Of a stretch of 10,337 bases of DNA, positions 6,831 to 10,337 are shown piece by piece (the first letter of the stretch is position 1; every line of letters starts with the position of its first letter). The notes beneath the pieces were generated by a model. The model ran no database searches. It had not been told where the DNA came from and worked only from the letters and a program-made list of their open reading frames with translations. The stretch lies in NCBI GenBank assembly GCA_035266685.1, contig DATFMX010000159.1:1-10337 (forward strand). Reading direction: 5' to 3'. A program made the translations under genes and the position numbers. Source of the stretch: VRUE01 sp035266685 (lineage in GTDB: Bacteria; Actinomycetota; Thermoleophilia; Solirubrobacterales; 70-9).

Positions 6831-8178
6831 CCGCTTGAGGTTCGCACCGTCGCCGACCGGCGCGTTGCACATCGGCGGCGCGAGGACGGCACTCTACAAC
6901 TGGCTGGCGGCGCGGCACGGGGGCGGTTCGCTGGTGCTGCGGATCGAGGACACCGACCGCGAGCGCTCGACCGCGGAGAACGTCGAGCAGATCCTCGACG
7001 CGCTGCGCTGGCTGGAGCTCGACTGGGACGAGGGGCCGCTCTCCCAGGCGGCGCGGGCGGAGCGCCACGGGCAGGCGCTGCAGCAGCTACTGGAGAGCGG
7101 CGCTGCCTACCGCGACCACGCGACGGCGAAGGACGTCGAGGCATGGAAGGCCGAGCACGGCGCCGGCCGCGGCTACCGCGGCGAGCCCTGCGAGGACGAG
7201 GGCGCCGCCGTGCGGCTGCGCGTGCCCGACGAGGGCGAGACCGTGGTCGAGGACATGATTCGCGGCCCCGTCCGCTTCCCCAACCGCAGCTACGACGACT
7301 TCGTGATCGCCCGCGGCGACGGCTCGGTCCTCTACAACTTCGCCGTCGCCGTCGACGACGCGGAGATGGGGATCACCGATGTGGTGCGCGGCGACGACCA
7401 CCTCTCCAACACGCCGAAGCAGCTGCTCGTGCTCGCGGCGCTCGGCTTCGAGGCGCCGCGCTACGCCCACCTGCCGCTGCTGCACGGACCGGACGGCCGC
7501 AAGCTCTCCAAGCGCCACGGCGCCGCCTCGGTGCAGGAGCTGCGCGAGGCGGGCTACCTGCCGGCGGCGGTGCGCAACTACCTGGCGCTGCTCGGCTGGG
7601 GAGCCGATGACGACGCGACGCTGATCCCGACCGATGAGCTGATCGAGCGCTTCCGCGTCGCCGACGTCGGCCGGGCGGCGGCGATCTTCGACGAGAAGAA
7701 GCTGCGCTGGGTCAACGGCCGCTACATGCGCGAGCTGCCGCTCGACGAGTACGTGAGCGTCGTCGCGGGGCACCTGGGGCGTGAGGAGGACGAGCGGCTG
7801 CGCGCGGCCTGCGAGATCGTGCAGGAGAAAGCGCAGACGCTGGCCGAGGTGTGGCCGCTGATCCGCTTCCTCTTCGAAGAGCCGGAGAGCGACGAGAAGG
7901 CCTGGCGCAAGACGATGAGGGACGAGGCGCCGGGAGCGCTCTCAGCCGCCCGCGAGGCGCTCGCCGCCGCCGACGGATTCGACCCCGCGGCGGTCGAGGC
8001 CGCGCTGTCGCCGCTGCCGGACCGGCTCGGTCTCAAGCCCGGGAAGGTCTACCAGCCGATCCGCGTGGCGATCAGCGGCGGCACCGTCTCTCCGGGGATC
8101 TTCGAATCGCTGTCTGTGCTCGGCCGCGAGGCGTCGTTGAGGCGCATCGATGACGCGCTCGTGCGCCTTGGCGCATAA
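6811..8178 (+). CDS. gltX: Glutamyl-tRNA synthetase
   Basis: Class I aminoacyl-tRNA synthetase that charges glutamate onto tRNA(Glu). RLRFAPSPTGALHIGGARTA carries the HIGH-type motif (H20-G23) and GPDGRKLSKRHG carries the KMSKS-type loop (K231-R235). LRIEDTDRERS and NFAVAVDDAEMGITDVVRGDDHL are typical of the Glu enzyme, and the C-terminal alpha-helical anticodon-binding domain follows (about 285-455). At 455 aa it is slightly shorter than many relatives. Whether it is discriminating or also charges tRNA(Gln) cannot be decided by eye. The start is uncertain: no ATG or GTG lies near the motif, and in-frame candidates are TTG at 6811 (MSEESAIRLRFAPSPTG, preferred) and TTG at 6835 (MRFAPSPTG). 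The long upstream extension to 6685 would lie inside nfo and is not family-like. Confidence 0.95.
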   Translation: MSEESAIRLRFAPSPTGALHIGGARTALYNWLAARHGGGSLVLRIEDTDRERSTAENVEQILDALRWLELDWDEGPLSQAARAERHGQALQQLLESGAAYRDHATAKDVEAWKAEHGAGRGYRGEPCEDEGAAVRLRVPDEGETVVEDMIRGPVRFPNRSYDDFVIARGDGSVLYNFAVAVDDAEMGITDVVRGDDHLSNTPKQLLVLAALGFEAPRYAHLPLLHGPDGRKLSKRHGAASVQELREAGYLPAAVRNYLALLGWGADDDATLIPTDELIERFRVADVGRAAAIFDEKKLRWVNGRYMRELPLDEYVSVVAGHLGREEDERLRAACEIVQEKAQTLAEVWPLIRFLFEEPESDEKAWRKTMRDEAPGALSAAREALAAADGFDPAAVEAALSPLPDRLGLKPGKVYQPIRVAISGGTVSPGIFESLSVLGREASLRRIDDALVRLGA

Positions 8179-8195
8179 GCGTACTCAGTTATTGG
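8168..8195 (+). promoter_or_regulatory. Weak candidate promoter for the HDOD-LuxR gene
   Basis: TTGGCG (8168-8173, the same -35 hexamer as ahead of the cysteine-rich gene) and TATTGG (8190-8195) are separated by 16 nt. Transcription would begin near 8202 and leave a leader of about 54 nt. The -10 is a poor match and this call is tentative. Confidence 0.25.
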
Positions 8196-8241
8196 GAGGC
8201 CAGGGCTAAACCGTGCGTCCTTCGCTGCCGATGAGGGGGGC

Positions 8242-8245
8242 GGAG
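8242..8245 (+). promoter_or_regulatory. Likely ribosome binding site for the HDOD-LuxR gene
   Basis: GGAG in a purine-rich run (AGGGGGGCGGAG) ends 10 nt before the ATG at 8256. It is the clearest Shine-Dalgarno-like site in the window and supports this ATG. The ATG at 8231 and GTG at 8213 are in another frame. Confidence 0.4.
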
Positions 8246-8255
8246 CGAGCCACTC

Positions 8256-9329
8256 ATGGCAGCGAGCGCACAGACCAACGGGAAAGCCGGCAAGGCCGAC
8301 GTCGCGCGAGGCGGAAATCCCGCCGCGCCGGGCGCCCGGCTCGCCGGCGCCTTCGAGGCGGTGGAGAAATTCCCCGCGCTGATCGAGTCCCGCGCACGGG
8401 TGATGCAGGCGGCCACCGCCGAGACGGCGCGGGTCGGCGAGCTGGTCGAGGCGGTGGAGGCGGACGTCGCGCTGACGATCGCCGTGCTGCGCTTCGCCAA
8501 CCGCTCCGGCGTCTCCGGCGGGATCGGCGGCGTGCCCGCGGCGGTCGATGTGCTCAAGCCCTCGGGCGTGCTGGCGATCGCCGGCACCGCGCCCGTCTTC
8601 GACTTCTTCGAGTCCAACGGCGGCTGGGAGCTGCGCCCGGAGCAGTTCCGCGTGCATGCGCTGGCGACGCAGCAGGCTGCGGCCCGGATCGGCCGTGAGA
8701 TCGGCTGGGCCGAGCGCGACGAGCTGATCGTCGCGGCGCTGCTGCACGACATCGGCCGCCTCGTCATCTCCAAGCTGCACCCGGGCCGGCGCACCTACTT
8801 CGACGCAACCGGGCGCACCCCGGAGCAGCGCATCCGCGAAGAACGCGATCAGCTCGGAATCGACCATGCCCTGGTCGGCGGCGTGCTGGCGCGGCGCTGG
8901 AACGTGCCGCAGCGGATCGCGGTTGCGATCGAGCGTCACCATGCCGAGGACGCCGAAGGGCTGGCGGCGATCGTCGCCACGGCGGACATGGTCGCCCACT
9001 ACTCGCAGGGCGAGGCGGTCAGCGCGGAGCGCCTGCGCGCGACGGCGAAGCGCTGCGGCCTCGGAGTCGACGGCCTGCGCGAGCTGCTCTATGAACTTCC
9101 CTATCCACGCGAGCGCGACTCCCGGGTCAGCGAGCCCTGCCCGCTCTCCGGCCGCGAGCTCGACGTCCTCCGCCACCTCTCCGAGGGCATGGTCTACAAG
9201 CAGATCGCCGGCGAGATGCAGCTATCCGTCTCGACGATCCGCACCCACCTGCACAACGTCTACGGCAAGATCGGCGCGGTCGACCGCGCGCAGGCCGTGC
9301 TGACGGCGCGCGACTGCGGCTGGATCTAG
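8256..9329 (+). CDS. HDOD/HD-domain regulator with C-terminal LuxR-type HTH
   Basis: 357 aa. After about 28 low-complexity residues comes an HDOD-like domain (about 30-280) with a complete set of HD metal-ligand candidates: H134, H164-D165 (LLHDIGRL), H204 (DHALVGG), H228-H229 (ERHH) and D244 (ATADMV). There is no GYP motif, so it is not a classical HD-GYP c-di-GMP phosphodiesterase, although a phosphohydrolase activity is possible. Residues 296-357 (PLSGRELDVLRHLSEGM... VSTIRTHLHNVYGKIG) form a GerE/LuxR-type DNA-binding domain. The order sensor/enzyme then HTH suggests a one-component transcription regulator whose HD part senses or hydrolyses a nucleotide; that is inference. No membrane segment or signal peptide is seen. 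Its stop codon overlaps that of the convergent response regulator. I believe HDOD-LuxR fusions occur in related actinobacteria, but cannot verify this. Confidence 0.9.
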   Translation: MAASAQTNGKAGKADVARGGNPAAPGARLAGAFEAVEKFPALIESRARVMQAATAETARVGELVEAVEADVALTIAVLRFANRSGVSGGIGGVPAAVDVLKPSGVLAIAGTAPVFDFFESNGGWELRPEQFRVHALATQQAAARIGREIGWAERDELIVAALLHDIGRLVISKLHPGRRTYFDATGRTPEQRIREERDQLGIDHALVGGVLARRWNVPQRIAVAIERHHAEDAEGLAAIVATADMVAHYSQGEAVSAERLRATAKRCGLGVDGLRELLYELPYPRERDSRVSEPCPLSGRELDVLRHLSEGMVYKQIAGEMQLSVSTIRTHLHNVYGKIGAVDRAQAVLTARDCGWI

Positions 9330-9925
9330 TCGATCAGGCACTCCCTGAGGGCGATGGCGACGGCGTGGGTGCGGTTTTTCGCCCCCAGCCGCGCCAGCAT
9401 GTTCTTCATGTGGGTCTTCACCGTTTCCTCGCTGAGGCCGAGGTCGCGCGCCGCGGCGGTGGTCGAGCCGCCGTCGGCGAGCAGCTGCAGGATCTCTCGC
9501 TGGCGGCGGGTCAGTTTGCCGCGGCTGCCGCTCGGCGGCACGGCCGGGTCGACGAAGCGCCCCTGGTCGAGCGCCGCCCAGGCGGCCTTCGCCATCTCCG
9601 CGGCGTTTGCCGTGCGGGCGACGTAGGCGCTCGCCCCAGCCTGCAGCGCGGCGCTCGCGAGGTGGCGCTCCGGCCGCTCGCCGTGGGCGACGATTCCCAT
9701 CGCCGGAGCGGTCCTTCGCAGGGCGCGGATCGCCTGCTCGCCGTAGAGCGATTCCGCGTCGCCTTCGATCACGCCGCGGCGCAGATCGACGATCGCCACA
9801 TCGATGCTGCCGACGTCGCGAACCAGGCCGAGGGCCTCGTCGCGGCTCTCGCTCTCGTGGATCTCGAAGTCCCCGGCCAGCGCCTCGCGCACGCCCAACC
9901 GGACCAGCGGGTGGGCGTCGATCAC
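9326..9925 (-). CDS. NarL/LuxR-family response regulator with degenerate receiver
   Basis: 199 aa from GTG at 9925. The receiver domain (about 1-120) has the likely phospho-acceptor D47 (DVAIVDL) but only one residue (D3) of the usual acidic pair; the switch Thr/Ser position reads A80-H81 and the conserved Lys is R104 (AYVARTANA). The GerE/LuxR-type HTH follows (about 136-199: LTRRQREILQLLADGG, LSEETVKTHMKNMLARLGAK). No partner histidine kinase is in the window. The GTG is the only standard start after an in-frame TAG (9967-9965), yet it lies inside what should be the first beta strand: the in-frame codons just upstream read HCLV before IDAHPLVR. One extra base in the G5 run at 9948-9952 would join this frame to a GTG at 9960, restoring a full receiver start. 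So it is either N-terminally trimmed, frameshifted, or started at a non-standard codon. Confidence 0.88.
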   Translation of the reverse strand: MIDAHPLVRLGVREALAGDFEIHESESRDEALGLVRDVGSIDVAIVDLRRGVIEGDAESLYGEQAIRALRRTAPAMGIVAHGERPERHLASAALQAGASAYVARTANAAEMAKAAWAALDQGRFVDPAVPPSGSRGKLTRRQREILQLLADGGSTTAAARDLGLSEETVKTHMKNMLARLGAKNRTHAVAIALRECLID

Positions 9926-9961
9926 AAGGCAGTGTGGGCGCTCGCTCGGGGGAACGACACG

Positions 9962-9969
9962 ATCCTATA
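9962..9969 (-). promoter_or_regulatory. Candidate -10 element for the response regulator
   Basis: On the minus strand this reads TATAGGAT, which contains TATAGG and the overlapping TAGGAT (the hexamer also found at 4649-4654). Transcription would start near 9955-9960, giving a leader of about 30 nt to the GTG at 9925. No good -35 is seen. The 80-nt region 9926-10005 must hold the promoters of both divergent genes. Confidence 0.35.
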
Positions 9970-9993
9970 CCCGCCAAAGTCCGGATTGTGCGG

Positions 9994-10005
9994 TAGAAAG
10001 GACCC
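9994..10005 (+). promoter_or_regulatory. Start-proximal element of the Rrf2 gene (leaderless -10 or RBS)
   Basis: TAGAAA (9994-9999) lies exactly 6 nt before the GTG at 10006, the same geometry as at the two predicted leaderless starts. The overlapping AAAGGA (9997-10002) could instead be a Shine-Dalgarno sequence, though only 3 nt from the GTG. No -35 is clear. Either reading supports the GTG start. Confidence 0.35.
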
Positions 10006-10337
10006 GTGATCTCGATCACCTCGAAGTCGCGCTACGCGGTCGTCGCGATGGCGGAGCTGGCCCGCTCGGGCGAGCGGCCGGTGCCGATCAAGGAGCTGGC
10101 GGAGCGGCGCGGAATCCCCGAGCAGTTCCTCGAGCAGCTCTTCTCGACCCTGCGCCGGGCCGGCCTGCTGACCAGCCATCGCGGCATGCGGGGCGGCTAC
10201 ACGCTCTCCCGCCCGGCCGACGAGATCACGGTGCTCGACGTCGTCCAGACCCTCGACGGCAAGGTCGGCCAGGAGGCCGACGAGGCCGGCGGCATCTGGG
10301 CCGAGGGCGTCACCGCCCTGCGCAAGGTCTTCGGCCA
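10006..10337 (+). CDS. Rrf2-family transcription regulator, 3' end off the window
   Basis: The first 110 residues are visible. MISITSKSRYAVVAMAELA starts the winged-helix HTH, followed by PIKELAERRGIPEQFLEQLFSTLRRAGLL and the wing SHRGMRGGYTLSRPADEITVLDVVQTLDG, which are highly characteristic of Rrf2/IscR/CymR proteins. In iron-sulfur-sensing members three cysteines lie around residues 92-104; here that stretch (about 86-109) has none, and there is no cysteine anywhere in the visible part. A cluster-free, CymR-like mode is therefore more likely than IscR-like sensing. The start is GTG, placed by homology and by the upstream element. It is divergent from the response regulator. The target regulon cannot be inferred because the downstream genes are off the edge. 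Confidence 0.92.
   Translation, partial: MISITSKSRYAVVAMAELARSGERPVPIKELAERRGIPEQFLEQLFSTLRRAGLLTSHRGMRGGYTLSRPADEITVLDVVQTLDGKVGQEADEAGGIWAEGVTALRKVFG

Noticed and set aside
8162..8175. TGCGCC-TT-GGCGCA inverted repeat at the end of gltX as a terminator
   Set aside because: The loop is too short unless the stem is reduced to 5 bp, no T tract follows, and most of it is gltX coding sequence.
1..10337. tRNA or rRNA genes, CRISPR arrays, intact transposases, or a defence island
   Set aside because: Reading both strands showed no cloverleaf-like sequence, no spaced direct repeats and no transposase or defence-protein motif.

Overview
The window is a very GC-rich, densely packed stretch of bacterial chromosome. 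A broken DUF222/13E12-type HNH gene, an alpha subunit of the actinobacterial DnaE1 type, an HDOD protein fused to a LuxR-type DNA-binding domain, and start sites that look leaderless together suggest an actinobacterium. My best guess is the Thermoleophilia (Solirubrobacterales-like); this is inferred from protein style, not from any marker search.

Layout. Positions 1-523 (minus strand) hold the remains of a DUF222-family gene, with an internal deletion and frameshift and with its 5' end lost; the gene continues off the left edge. Positions 524-697 have no recognisable gene but carry two neat hairpins and one arm of a 17-bp inverted repeat, just ahead of dnaE. Then comes a plus-strand run: dnaE (698-4225), a small nine-cysteine protein of unknown function (4235-4630), and an acyl-CoA dehydrogenase (4661-5950). 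The last two are each preceded by a -10-like TAGNNT hexamer exactly 6 nt before the ATG, which points to separate leaderless transcripts rather than one operon. Next are nfo (endonuclease IV, minus, 5943-6830) and gltX (glutamyl-tRNA synthetase, plus, about 6811-8178). nfo overlaps the dehydrogenase tail to tail, and its 5' end overlaps that of gltX. An HDOD/HD-domain protein with a C-terminal LuxR-type HTH (8256-9329, plus) then meets, tail to tail, a NarL/LuxR-type response regulator (9326-9925, minus); their stop codons share one CTAG. Finally an Rrf2-family regulator (10006 to the right edge, plus) is transcribed divergently from the response regulator.

Function. The left half is housekeeping: replication, base-excision repair, tRNA charging and fatty-acid-type oxidation. 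The right end is a regulatory cluster of three DNA-binding proteins: an HD-domain LuxR fusion, a response regulator with a degenerate receiver, and an Rrf2 protein with no cysteines in its visible part. That cluster, the leaderless promoter architecture and the cysteine-rich orphan are the most interesting parts. I saw no tRNA, rRNA, CRISPR array, intact mobile element or obvious new defence system.
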